Notes under the pieces: model-generated | The model's input: only the letters and a program-made list of their open reading frames with translations | Told to the model about the DNA's origin: nothing | Databases searched by the model: none | Part shown: piece after piece, positions 44,625 to 53,378 of the stretch | Layout of the letters: each line of letters begins with the position of its first letter | Numbering within the stretch: the stretch's first letter is position 1 | DNA from: JACCQS01 sp963766765 | GTDB taxonomy: Bacteria > Actinomycetota > Actinomycetes > Mycobacteriales > Geodermatophilaceae | DNA: 64,000 bases | Direction of reading: 5' to 3' | Assembly (NCBI GenBank): GCA_963766765.1 | Contig: CAVYBR010000007.1 | Location: forward strand, 124,001-188,000 | Program-made: the position numbers and the translations under genes

Positions 44625-44962
44625 GCCGACATCCGAGCTGCGATGCCGGTCACTGCGGAGCCGACGGCGGAGAATTCCTGTGCACTGCTCAGGTCCGTGG
44701 CATCGACCTGTGCCTGCGCCTCGGACAGGTGCATCCCGTTTGTCCGGCAGAATTCGACCAGCGCGTGGAAGCGATCGAACAACTCGCTCTTGACCCGCGC
44801 AAAGGCCTGCAATGCGCCGCCTCGAATCGCCTGCTGATCGGATTCGAGCTCGCTGATCAGCGCCTGCAGGTTCTGGAACAACCTCGCGGCGCTGCCATCC
44901 AATTCGGTGCTGCCCCGACCCAGTGCGTCCGCCTGGGCAAGTCCAACGAAGTCCTCGCTCAT
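44621..44962 (-). CDS. WXG100-like partner protein without the W-x-G motif
   Basis: The 113-residue protein is entirely helical with heptad-like hydrophobics (LFQNLQALISELESDQQAIRG, FARVKSELFDRFHALVEF). The hinge reads RGGALQAF where WXG would be, and there is no Tyr in the whole protein. GGAGAGGAC precedes ATG 44962. Size, position and the ATGA overlap with the WEG protein mark it as its heterodimer partner. Confidence 0.7.
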   Translation of the reverse strand: MSEDFVGLAQADALGRGSTELDGSAARLFQNLQALISELESDQQAIRGGALQAFARVKSELFDRFHALVEFCRTNGMHLSEAQAQVDATDLSSAQEFSAVGSAVTGIAARMSA

Positions 44963-45078
44963 GTCCGTCCTCTCCGTTCTGCACCCGCTCCAGCCCGCGA
45001 TCATGTGCCGGTGTGCCGGGTCTCGATGAGCGACGAGGCTAGGTGCGGCCGGGGTTTGCCGCTGGGTCTCCAGCCGGA

Positions 45079-45143
45079 CCTGTGGACAACTGTGCGCGAG
45101 CACAGCGCAACCGGCGCCGGAGCTGTCGGGCTGTGGACAACTG
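45079..45143. promoter_or_regulatory. two perfect actinobacterial DnaA boxes in the ESX divergent region
   Basis: TTGTCCACA (minus strand) occurs at 45080-45088 and 45132-45140, each inside an identical 13-bp copy of CTGTGGACAACTG. The copies are in the same orientation and 52 bp apart, close to five helical turns. They fill the 219-bp gap between the divergent WXG100 and EspC-like genes. Confidence 0.7.
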
Positions 45144-45167
45144 GGGCAGGCGAACCCGGCTGCTGCC

Positions 45168-45173
45168 TAGGGT
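45168..45173 (+). promoter_or_regulatory. -10 box before the EspC-like gene
   Basis: TAGGGT fits TANNNT and ends eight bases before ATG 45182, with no ribosome site between them. A leaderless or nearly leaderless transcript is likely. Confidence 0.4.
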
Positions 45174-45181
45174 CCTCGGAC

Positions 45182-45493
45182 ATGGGTGAGCGAACCGAGG
45201 TCGGCGTCTCGACCGGAGAGGCAAGCCGGGCGGCCGTCAGTGCGGTGACGATTGCCGATCAGTACGAGGTGATCGATCTGAGCTTCCGGGCTGTTATCGC
45301 CGACGTCGCTGACGCCGTTGTCGAACCAGTTGTGGCCGAGGGTGTCTCGGCGTTCTGCGATACGCACGTGGATGAACTCGTCAGGCTGCGCGCACACATG
45401 CTGGGAATCAGCCAAGGAGCCGACGAGGCGAGTCGTGCCGCGGCAGAGACCGACCGTGGCAACGCCGAACGATTCGCGGATCGGGCGGTCTGA
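45182..45493 (+). CDS. EspC-like small helical protein of the ESX locus
   Basis: The 103-residue protein is predicted helical, with no signal peptide or membrane helix. The C-terminal ASRAAAETDRGNAERFADRAV resembles the end of EspC-type proteins (helix with a D-x-x-N-A pattern). A YxxxD sequence (YEVID) exists but near residue 28 rather than at the C-terminus. Its location directly upstream of eccC supports a role as a secreted partner or substrate. Family assignment is tentative. Confidence 0.55.
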   Translation: MGERTEVGVSTGEASRAAVSAVTIADQYEVIDLSFRAVIADVADAVVEPVVAEGVSAFCDTHVDELVRLRAHMLGISQGADEASRAAAETDRGNAERFADRAV

Positions 45494-45546
45494 TCGGTGG
45501 TCGCACCACTGGATGGTCAACCCGGCCGGCTGCACAGCACAGTCAC

Positions 45547-48500
45547 ATGACCACTGTCCTGGTTCGCCGTCCCGCCCCACTCGACCTCGCGCAAGCGGAA
45601 AGCGACGAGGGTCCCCTCGTGCTTGCCGCCCCACCGCAGAACGCGGAGCAGCCGGCGAGTTCCACCAACGTCGCGGCCATCGTGATGCCGCTGGTCTCAG
45701 GGTCGGGATCGCTGTTGATTACGCTCACCAACCGCGACCGCCCGCTGTTCGCCGCTGCTGGCCTGCTCTTCATGATCGTCTCCGTGGGACTGGGGATCCT
45801 GCTCTTCGTCGGTACCCGGTCCAGCGCGCGCCGCCGGCAACGTGACAACCGTGAGCGCTATCTCGACTATCTCGAAGGCATGCGACGGAGGGCACGCGCG
45901 GCCACCGCGCAGCAACGAGCCCGCGCGGCACGCCGTCATCCGGATCCGGCAGCGCTGATCGACCTCGTCCGGCTGCCGGCCCGCCGCTGGGAGCGCCGGC
46001 GCTGCGACGCAGATTTCCTCCGGATCCGGATCGGTACGGGGGCGACGCCCTTGGCGCGGGGACTGAGCGTGGCGGCGGACCGGGCCAACCCGCTCACGAG
46101 TCATGATCCGGTCTGTTTGGCGGCCGCGGAGAGCCTGGTCGAGCGGTATGCCGAGCTCGCCGAACAACCGCTCACGGTGCCGTTGGCTGAGATCGGTTGC
46201 CTCAGCATCGTCGGGGACCGGGAATGGGGGAGGTCGGTGGCTCGCGGCGTGATCGCGCAGCTGGTCGCGCTGCATCCACCCGACGACGTGCGGATAGCGG
46301 TCGTACGGGCCCTGCCGTTGGCCGATCAATGGGATTGGGTGAAGTGGCTTCCGCACAGTCTTGATGAGCCGCTGGTCCAGGCATCCGTCGACGAGATCCT
46401 CGCCCGGATCGATGACCTCGACGCACGTCAGGCGGATGCGGATCGTCGTCGGGGTCCGGTTGGGGCCGGTGTTGTTCGCTTCGTCGTCATCGTGGATGGT
46501 GAATTCCAGTACGGGCCACCATATCTGGACACTTCCAGTGGCTCACTGCTAGATCTCGGCATCCATGTGATCCATCTCGTGGCGCATCGGCGTGAGGAGC
46601 CCGACCACGTCGATCTCAGGATCACCTTGTCCGGAGGTGCCACTGCCCTTCTGGAAGGGCCGGGCTCGAACCGTGGGGGAGAGCTCGTGCGCGCGGTCGA
46701 CTGTGTCGAGGCATCGTCGGTGTCAGCGTTGGCCAGATCGATCGCTCCACTGCGTCTGGTCGAGGACGACGCCGGGCAGCCCCCGGGGACACCGGGCAGT
46801 CTGCGGGACATCCTCGGCATCGACGATGTTGCCCAACTCGATCCGCGGCAGCAGTGGCTGGCGAAGTCCCCTCGCGATTTCCTCCGGGTCCCGCTCGGCT
46901 TCGGCGCAGCCGGGCAGCCCGTCTACTTGGACTTGAAGGAGAGCGCGCGGGGCGGAATGGGTCCGCACGGTCTGGTCGTGGGTGCCACGGGCTCAGGCAA
47001 GAGTGAGCTGCTCCGCACGATGGTGACCTCGCTGGCCGCGGCTCATCCGCCTGAGCGCCTCGCGCTGCTCCTTGTGGATTTCAAGGGCGGCGCAACCTTT
47101 GCCGGGTTCGCCGACCTGCCGCACCTGGCCGGAACGGTCACCAACCTGGCCGCCGACCCTGGTCTCGTGCAGCGATTCCGGGATGCGCTGTACGGCGAGC
47201 TGACCCGCCGGCAGCGCGTTCTGGCCGAGGCAGGAAACCTGCCCAACGTGCACGCCTACGCCGATCTCGTCGATCGGTCTCCCGAACCGGACAGCTTCGA
47301 ACCCATGCCTCACCTGCTGGTGATCATCGACGAGTTCGCGGAACTCTTGACCGCGCGACCAGACTTCGCCGAACTGTTCCTCGCCGTCGGACGGATCGGT
47401 CGCTCGATCGGCATCCACCTGCTCCTGGCCACCCAGCGGCTGGACGCCGGGAGGATCCGCGGGCTGGAATCACACCTGTCCTACCGCATCAGCCTGCGTA
47501 CGTTCAGTGAGTCCGAGAGCCGCGAGGTGCTCGGCGTGCCGGACGCTTATCACCTTCCACCCGAGCCCGGAGTGGGTTATCTCAAGGTGGACACCACGGT
47601 CTACGACCGATTCAAAGCCGCACTGATCTCGGCGCCCTACCGGGACCCGGCGAGCGAGTGCCCAGCGCCGGCGCGCGTCGTCGAGTTCTCCACGAAACCG
47701 CTCGCGGCCCCCCACCCTCGTGCCTGTTCCGATCCCGTCGCACCGGCTGAGCCGAGCACCGTCGCCGGATCGGAGTCAGTCGGGTCGCAGGCCCCGACCG
47801 CGACGATCCTCGATGTGGCGGTGCAACGGCTGGGCGACGTCGATGCGCAGCGCGTGCGCCAGGTGTGGATCGATCCGCTGCCGCAGGTTCTCAGCCTGGA
47901 TGAGGTGCCGACTGGCGCGGCCCGTGCGACAGACGCCGTGGCAGGGTCGGACTCCGGAGCTGTCGTGGCGGTGCTGGGCCTCCGCGATATCCCTGAGCAG
48001 CAACTGCAGAGCGCGCTCACCTGGGACTTCGCCGGCCCGCACGGCAACGTCTTGATCATCGGCACCGCCTTGTCCGGGAAGAGTGTCTTGCTGCGGACCA
48101 TGGTCTGCTCGCTGGCCCTGCGCTACCCCCCGGGTGACGTGGCCTTGTATTGCCTGGACTACGGCGGCGGCTCGCTCACGGCACTCGAGGGACTGCCGCA
48201 GGTCGCCGGAGTGGCCACCCGGGCGGATCCGGATCGGGTACGGCGAACCGTGGCTGACGTCCTTGCGATGCTCGATGCGCGGGAAGCGCTGATGACCCAG
48301 CACGGCTGGGACAGCGCGGATGGATTGCGTCGCGCCCGGCGACGCGGAGCACTGCCGAGCTCGGTGCTGGGTGACGTGTTCCTGGTGATCGACGGGTGGG
48401 CGGCGCTCCGGGAAGCTGAGTCCGACCTCGAGGACCAGGTCATGACCATCGCCAACCGGGGCCCGTCCCTCGGAGTGCACACCGTGCTCTCCGCCTCGGC

Positions 48501-49542
48501 CGGATCACAGATCCGCATGCGGTTGGCCGCCGCGTTTCCGGGCCGCATCGAACTGCGACTCAGCGATGCGTTCGACTCGACCATCGACCGGCAGCTGGCG
48601 GAGTCGGTCCCCGACGGTGTGCCCGGCAGGGGTCTCGTCCCCGGCGGTCATCTCGTCCAGATCGCCCTACCACGAATCGATGGTGGGCGTGGCCTCGCCG
48701 ACCTCGCGGACGGCGTCCGCCATCTGATCGACGAGGTACACCGGCGCTGGCCCGGTCCCAGTGTGAGCTCGGTTCGGGTGCTGCCGACCAGCATTTCGCT
48801 GCCCGACCTTGTCAGTCGCCCTGCCGGTTCGTCGCTCGATACCGGCCGGGGCGTGATTGTCGGATTGTCCGAGCGTGACCTGGCACCGGCGGTGGTGGAC
48901 CTGTTCGCGGCGGATCCACATCTGCAGGTCTACGGCGAGTCACAGTCCGGGAAGTCGACGTTGCTGAGGACGTTGCTGCATCAGCTGATCAGCAGCCGAA
49001 CACCGGCGGACCTCGCGATCCTGCTGGTCGACTACCGCCGCGCACACCTCGACCTTGTTCCGCCCGACTACCTGCTCCGCTATTGCACCAGCGCGGTCGC
49101 GACTCGGCAGGCGGTTGCCGAGGTCTGCACCGGCCTCGCTCGGCGCGTTCCCGGTCCCGAGGTGACCAGCGAAGAGTTGCGGGCCCGGAGTTGGTGGAAT
49201 GGACCCGAGATCGTGGTCGTCGTGGACGACTATGACCAGGTCAGCGCAGCCGCCGGCAACCCGCTGGTTGCGCTTACCGACTTCATCCCGCAGGGCCATG
49301 ATCTGGGACTGCACGTCGTTACGGCCCGCCGCACCGGTGGCGCCTGCCGGGCGATGTTCGAGCCGGTCACTCAGTCGCTCAGCGAACTGGGTGGTCCTGG
49401 CTTTCTCCTCTCCGGGGACCGCACCGAAGGGCGGCTCGTCAACGGGGTCGCCTCCCTCCGACTGCCGCCGGGCAGGGCGCTCCTAGCGCGCCGAGGCGGG
49501 CCCGCTGAGCAGGTACAGATCGCCTGGACCGACCCGGCCTAG
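45547..49542 (+). CDS. eccC: type VII secretion ATPase EccC (three FtsK/SpoIIIE domains)
   Basis: The 1331-residue motor has two N-terminal membrane helices (about 45-60 and 68-90) followed by three ATPase domains. Walker A motifs are GATGSGKSELLRTMV near 479, GTALSGKSVLLRTMV near 839 and GESQSGKSTLLRTLL near 1130. Walker B-type strands are LLVIIDEFAELL, VFLVIDGWAAL and IVVVVDDYDQV; domain 1 also has LLVDFKGGATFAGF. It drives substrate export and binds WXG100 signals through the last domain. It begins 53 bp after the EspC-like gene, without a clear ribosome site. Confidence 0.93.
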   Translation: MTTVLVRRPAPLDLAQAESDEGPLVLAAPPQNAEQPASSTNVAAIVMPLVSGSGSLLITLTNRDRPLFAAAGLLFMIVSVGLGILLFVGTRSSARRRQRDNRERYLDYLEGMRRRARAATAQQRARAARRHPDPAALIDLVRLPARRWERRRCDADFLRIRIGTGATPLARGLSVAADRANPLTSHDPVCLAAAESLVERYAELAEQPLTVPLAEIGCLSIVGDREWGRSVARGVIAQLVALHPPDDVRIAVVRALPLADQWDWVKWLPHSLDEPLVQASVDEILARIDDLDARQADADRRRGPVGAGVVRFVVIVDGEFQYGPPYLDTSSGSLLDLGIHVIHLVAHRREEPDHVDLRITLSGGATALLEGPGSNRGGELVRAVDCVEASSVSALARSIAPLRLVEDDAGQPPGTPGSLRDILGIDDVAQLDPRQQWLAKSPRDFLRVPLGFGAAGQPVYLDLKESARGGMGPHGLVVGATGSGKSELLRTMVTSLAAAHPPERLALLLVDFKGGATFAGFADLPHLAGTVTNLAADPGLVQRFRDALYGELTRRQRVLAEAGNLPNVHAYADLVDRSPEPDSFEPMPHLLVIIDEFAELLTARPDFAELFLAVGRIGRSIGIHLLLATQRLDAGRIRGLESHLSYRISLRTFSESESREVLGVPDAYHLPPEPGVGYLKVDTTVYDRFKAALISAPYRDPASECPAPARVVEFSTKPLAAPHPRACSDPVAPAEPSTVAGSESVGSQAPTATILDVAVQRLGDVDAQRVRQVWIDPLPQVLSLDEVPTGAARATDAVAGSDSGAVVAVLGLRDIPEQQLQSALTWDFAGPHGNVLIIGTALSGKSVLLRTMVCSLALRYPPGDVALYCLDYGGGSLTALEGLPQVAGVATRADPDRVRRTVADVLAMLDAREALMTQHGWDSADGLRRARRRGALPSSVLGDVFLVIDGWAALREAESDLEDQVMTIANRGPSLGVHTVLSASAGSQIRMRLAAAFPGRIELRLSDAFDSTIDRQLAESVPDGVPGRGLVPGGHLVQIALPRIDGGRGLADLADGVRHLIDEVHRRWPGPSVSSVRVLPTSISLPDLVSRPAGSSLDTGRGVIVGLSERDLAPAVVDLFAADPHLQVYGESQSGKSTLLRTLLHQLISSRTPADLAILLVDYRRAHLDLVPPDYLLRYCTSAVATRQAVAEVCTGLARRVPGPEVTSEELRARSWWNGPEIVVVVDDYDQVSAAAGNPLVALTDFIPQGHDLGLHVVTARRTGGACRAMFEPVTQSLSELGGPGFLLSGDRTEGRLVNGVASLRLPPGRALLARRGGPAEQVQIAWTDPA

Positions 49543-50415
49543 CTAGCGGCTGCCCATGATGTCTGCTGCCAGCACCAGCAGGGCAGTCAAGGCGGTGCCG
49601 GACAGCGACTTCAGGTCGATCGTCTGGCCCCGGGCGAGCTCGCGATCGTGCGGTAGCACGTGTGCTCTGTCCTCGGCTGCACGCACCTTCTGCAGCGGAT
49701 CGATGCCACGAGAAGCCGTCCGGCCGCGACTCTGCACGGGCACGAGCACGAGTCGGGGGGGCGGCGCACCTGCCCACTCTTGGCCGACCCATCGCGCGAG
49801 GAGCCGGCTCGTTGCGTGCACCGCATCCGGGGTGGTCGCGCAGACCAGCACCACGGTGTCAACGAGGTCTGCGAGACAGGTGAGGTCTGCAATGTGACTT
49901 GCTGCTCCGGCGTCCATCACGACGCAGGCGTGCCCAGTAGCCGCGACCTCGACCAAGGGGGCAACGGCGGTGCCTACGAACGCGGTGCCCGGCTCTGGTC
50001 CGGCCAGCACGCGAACACCATTCGGCGTCACCGGCGTCGGCGGGATCCGGCCCTGCCGGCGCAGCCCGGCGAGCACGGTCGTGACGCTTGGTGCGTGCGG
50101 CATTGCAAGCCGGGCTGCCGCATCCGAGCCGTCGCCGTGCGCGCCGAACAGGAGAGTCTGGTCATCCCTGGCGGCGGCCACGACGCTGGCCAACAGAACC
50201 GCGACGGTGGTTGTCCCCACACCTCCCGTCGCGCCCAGTACTGCAATCCGACGTGGGCGGCTCTGACGGGACCGCAACGCGGCGGCCAATGTCTGATGCT
50301 CGTGCGCGACCGATGCCGCCGCCTGCGTCGTCAGGCCCTGGCCGACCGCGTGCCATAAGCGGCGCCAATCCATCGCCGGTACTGGCTGTTTCGCGTCGGC
50401 CGATCGGTCGAGCAC
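49543..50415 (-). CDS. MinD/ParA-like ATPase-fold protein of the ESX locus, P-loop lysines missing
   Basis: The deviant Walker A region reads LGATGGVGTTTVAVLLAS: both the signature lysine (KGG) and the P-loop lysine (GK[ST]) are replaced by Thr. The switch region ACVVMDAGAASHIADL and strand TVVLVCATTPDAV match the MinD/CpaE fold. CpaE/TadZ proteins also have GTTT but keep the first lysine. Nucleotide hydrolysis is therefore doubtful. GTG 50415 begins three bases after eccD, so they are co-transcribed, and the gene meets eccC tail to tail. Confidence 0.7.
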   Translation of the reverse strand: MLDRSADAKQPVPAMDWRRLWHAVGQGLTTQAAASVAHEHQTLAAALRSRQSRPRRIAVLGATGGVGTTTVAVLLASVVAAARDDQTLLFGAHGDGSDAAARLAMPHAPSVTTVLAGLRRQGRIPPTPVTPNGVRVLAGPEPGTAFVGTAVAPLVEVAATGHACVVMDAGAASHIADLTCLADLVDTVVLVCATTPDAVHATSRLLARWVGQEWAGAPPPRLVLVPVQSRGRTASRGIDPLQKVRAAEDRAHVLPHDRELARGQTIDLKSLSGTALTALLVLAADIMGSR

Positions 50416-50418
50416 TGC

Positions 50419-51771
50419 TCAGCTCACCAACTCGCGGACCCAGTCCAGTACGCCGAGGTTTGCGGCCAACAATGGGATCAGCGTCGCGATCGCCAGCGAC
50501 TCGGTGACATCGAGCAATCGTCGGCTGCGGGCGCTGGCCACATCGTTGTGCGCGGACAAGCCACCGCGAACCATCAGCGCCGAGCTGGCGGCGACGAGCA
50601 GCATGGCGGCGAGCGTTGTCGGGCGGGGCTGGTGGGCAAGCAGATCCGCGGTCAGCTGCACCAGCAGCGCGCAAGCGCCGGTCGCAACGAGGGTCAACAC
50701 ATGCCGAGTCTGGGTGAACGCGCGGGCGCGGAGCAGCAGGCAACCGCCGATCATGACCGCGAGGGCGAGTTGCGCGGACGAACCGGCCAGACCCAGCCGC
50801 ACGGCTCCAGTCGCGGTGAGCCCAGCAGTGGCGACGAGTGCCCCGTTGAGTAGCGACCGGGACCTGGCAAATGTGGCAGTGACCGCGCTCTGGTCGACGC
50901 TGCCCCGGGTCCGTACCAGGTAGTCCAGCCCGGCCAAGCCGCCGGCGGCCAGCGACGCCCGCGGCAGGACGCCGAGACTGAGGACCCCCACGACGGTGCC
51001 CAACGCGACTGCCTGGTCGGCGGATCTGCCGGCTAGTTCCATGGCCGTCCAGCCGCCGGAGGCGATCACGCAGACAGCGGCCGCTGCCACCCAGGCAGCC
51101 AGCTGCGGCTCAGCCCAAGCGACCAGGATCGCAGCGGCCAGGACTGCCGCCGCGCAGACGCCGGCTCGACTCGCCGGGGTCAGTTCGGTCGACGCGAGCG
51201 TGACCGGGGCGGCGAAGCCAAGCGCACCGGTCCAGGCTAAGCCTGCCGCCAACAATCCGTGGGCCGCGACGACAAGGTCGTGTCGGATGATGCGAACCGC
51301 GGCTGCCAGGAGCACACCAGCCATGCCGGCTGCGCAGGGTAGACCGTTGCCGGGCAACCCGGTCCAGACACTCGGGCGGGCCAGCAAGACAGCGGAAAGA
51401 ACCCCGAGGACCAGCGCCGCGACCGTGGTGGTGTCCCGGCGGCTCCAGGCGCCGATGGTCCGGTCGACAGCGTCTTCGGTCGCGTCCCGGACATCCTCGA
51501 CGGTGGTGGGCAGCGCACTTTGCGATCGCGCGCACAACTCCAGCACCGTCCCGTCGTGAACTCGGGCGGATTCCAATGTGCTGGTCAGGGCCAGGGCGCA
51601 ACCCCCCACCGGACGTAGCGTCCAGGCCAACGGCGCGCTGCGGTCAGCATGGTCGGTGCACACGTCCAGCAACTGGCCGAGCAGATCGCTGATCGGGACC
51701 GAACCGGGTAGCGAGAGATCCACCCGCCGGTCCGGGCTGACGACAGTCACCCGACTGCTTCCGTTGGCCAC
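50419..51771 (-). CDS. eccD: type VII secretion membrane channel protein EccD
   Basis: The N-terminal 85 residues form the ubiquitin-like YukD domain (RVTVVSPDRRVDLSLPGSVPISDLL). A linker then leads to about eleven membrane helices from residue about 110 to the end (VAALVLGVLSAVLLA through SLAIATLIPLLAANLGVL). At 450 residues it has the usual EccD size. EccD forms the membrane vestibule of the ESX channel. GTG 51771 fits the start of the ubiquitin fold and has AAGGG upstream; a longer frame is possible. It is divergent from metB. Confidence 0.85.
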   Translation of the reverse strand: MANGSSRVTVVSPDRRVDLSLPGSVPISDLLGQLLDVCTDHADRSAPLAWTLRPVGGCALALTSTLESARVHDGTVLELCARSQSALPTTVEDVRDATEDAVDRTIGAWSRRDTTTVAALVLGVLSAVLLARPSVWTGLPGNGLPCAAGMAGVLLAAAVRIIRHDLVVAAHGLLAAGLAWTGALGFAAPVTLASTELTPASRAGVCAAAVLAAAILVAWAEPQLAAWVAAAAVCVIASGGWTAMELAGRSADQAVALGTVVGVLSLGVLPRASLAAGGLAGLDYLVRTRGSVDQSAVTATFARSRSLLNGALVATAGLTATGAVRLGLAGSSAQLALAVMIGGCLLLRARAFTQTRHVLTLVATGACALLVQLTADLLAHQPRPTTLAAMLLVAASSALMVRGGLSAHNDVASARSRRLLDVTESLAIATLIPLLAANLGVLDWVRELVS

Positions 51772-51872
51772 GCCCCACCCTTCGCCGTCTGCTGCGAAAC
51801 TCAGGCTAGGCAGTGGCGTCCCTCGTCCGCTGGCGTTGTCCACCGGCTCGCGCCGGATCAGCCGGGCATCAC

Positions 51873-51878
51873 TAGCCT
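51873..51878 (+). promoter_or_regulatory. -10 box of metB
   Basis: TAGCCT fits TANNNT and ends seven bases before ATG 51886. The intervening CGGCACC contains no ribosome site, consistent with a leaderless metB mRNA. Confidence 0.45.
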
Positions 51879-51885
51879 CGGCACC

Positions 51886-53028
51886 ATGAAGTTCGAGACC
51901 GCGGCGATCCATGCTGGGCAAGAGCCGGACGCGATCACCGGATCCGTAGTCGTTCCGATCCATCAGACCTCCACCTACGCCCAGGACGGAGTGGGCGGTC
52001 TGCGGTCGGGGTACGAGTACAGCCGCACCGGTAATCCGACCCGGACCGCATTGGAGACCTGCCTCGCCGCGCTCGACGGTGGCGTGCGCGGTCTGGCTTT
52101 CGCTTCCGGAATGGCTGCCGAGGACACGTTGGTACGGACGATGTGTCGGCCGGGCGATCACGTGGTCATCCCGGGTGATGCCTACGGAGGCACCTACCGG
52201 CTCTTCTCGGCCGTCATGTCCCAATGGGGAATCGACCACACTCCCGTCCATCTGAGCGACCTCGACGCGGTCCGCGCCGCCATGCGCCCGAGCACACGGT
52301 TGCTCTGGTGCGAGACGCCCACCAATCCGCTGCTCTCGATTGCCGACATCGCGGCACTCGCCGACATCGCACACTCGGCGGAAGCACGACTGGTGGTGGA
52401 CAACACGTTCGCCTCGCCCTATTTGCAACAACCGCTGGCGTTGGGCGCCGACGTCACCGTGTATTCCACGACGAAGTACCTCGGCGGGCACTCCGATGTG
52501 GTCGGCGGGGCGGTGGTCGTTGCCGACGCCGAGCTCGGGAAGCAGCTCGCCTACGCGCAGAACGCGATCGGCGCCGTCCCAGGTGCGTTCGATTCCTGGC
52601 TGGTGTTGCGGGGCATCAAGACCCTGGGCGTACGGATGGATCGCCACAGTTCCAACGCGGCGCGGGTGGCCGAGTGGCTTTCGGAGCACCCGGCTGTGAC
52701 GTCCGTGCTCTATCCGGGGCTACCCGGTCATGCCGGGCACGACCTGGCGAAGCGACAGATGCGGGGATTCGGCGGAATGGTGTCGTTCCTGGTCGCCGGC
52801 GGCGAAGCCGCGGCACTCGACGTGTGCTCGCGGACCAGGGTGTTCGTGCTCGCGGAGTCACTTGGCGGGGTCGAGTCGCTGATCGAGCATCCCGGCCGGA
52901 TGACGCATGCCTCTGTCGCGAACTCTCCCTTGGAGGTTTCGGCGTCGCTGGTGCGGCTGAGCGTCGGCATCGAAAACATCGACGACCTGATCGACGACCT
53001 CGACCAGGCATTGACCGCGGTCAGCTGA
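51886..53028 (+). CDS. metB: cystathionine gamma-synthase (or gamma-lyase)
   Basis: This is a Cys/Met metabolism PLP enzyme. The PLP lysine is Lys197 in VYSTTKYLGGHSDVVGG; YEYSRTGNPTR, FASGMAAEDTL, GDAYGGTYRLF and VDNTFASPYLQQPL are the conserved active-site segments, and the C-terminal SLGGVESLIEHP completes the fold. Its place after cbs suggests transsulfuration. Synthase versus lyase cannot be settled, but MetB is the name in the conserved mycobacterial order (Rv1079). Confidence 0.92.
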   Translation: MKFETAAIHAGQEPDAITGSVVVPIHQTSTYAQDGVGGLRSGYEYSRTGNPTRTALETCLAALDGGVRGLAFASGMAAEDTLVRTMCRPGDHVVIPGDAYGGTYRLFSAVMSQWGIDHTPVHLSDLDAVRAAMRPSTRLLWCETPTNPLLSIADIAALADIAHSAEARLVVDNTFASPYLQQPLALGADVTVYSTTKYLGGHSDVVGGAVVVADAELGKQLAYAQNAIGAVPGAFDSWLVLRGIKTLGVRMDRHSSNAARVAEWLSEHPAVTSVLYPGLPGHAGHDLAKRQMRGFGGMVSFLVAGGEAAALDVCSRTRVFVLAESLGGVESLIEHPGRMTHASVANSPLEVSASLVRLSVGIENIDDLIDDLDQALTAVS

Positions 53029-53042
53029 CAACTACGAGCTGA

Positions 53043-53378
53043 TCAGGCGCGGCCGTCCGGAATGAGTGTCGAGGCGGGCACCTCGATGCGGTCGACGTCA
53101 AGGCACCCGATGATCTGCAGACCCGCCGACGCTGGGACCTCCTTGACCTCGCCGATCGGCTCGCCGACCGCCGGCCCGCCCAGACCTGCCTTGTCCTGCG
53201 CCGGCTTGCCGTCCGGACCGTTCGATGGACCGTGCGACCAGATGGTGGGGGTGCCGACGAAATACTGCGCACCGAGGCACCCATCGCCGGCCTCGACCAC
53301 GTGTCCGCCGACCACAACACAGGCCGCCGCCAATGACGCCGAACCCAGCAGCGCCGCGGGCCACGCTCGATAACTCAT
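53043..53378 (-). CDS. small exported protein of unknown function
   Basis: A short signal peptide or anchor (WPAALLGSASLAAACVVVGG) leads a 111-residue protein with ECxx-like spaced residues (DGCLGAQYFVGT, IIGCLDVDRIEVP) that leave two cysteines able to pair outside the cell. It is Gly/Pro-rich and otherwise featureless. It is the last gene of a four-gene minus-strand operon, its ATG overlapping the GNAT stop. I do not recognise the family. Confidence 0.55.
   Translation of the reverse strand: MSYRAWPAALLGSASLAAACVVVGGHVVEAGDGCLGAQYFVGTPTIWSHGPSNGPDGKPAQDKAGLGGPAVGEPIGEVKEVPASAGLQIIGCLDVDRIEVPASTLIPDGRA

Noticed and set aside
45079..45143. Chromosomal origin of replication
   Set aside because: Only two DnaA boxes are present, with no AT-rich unwinding region and no dnaA, dnaN or rpmH nearby.
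44334..49542. Prophage or plasmid transfer module based on FtsK-like ATPase domains
   Set aside because: Three tandem ATPase domains, two N-terminal helices, adjacent WXG100 genes and EccD identify type VII secretion. No phage or conjugation genes are present.
52388..52396. Additional DnaA box inside metB
   Set aside because: The sequence GGTGGACAA differs from the box at one base and encodes the conserved VVDNTF segment of the enzyme.
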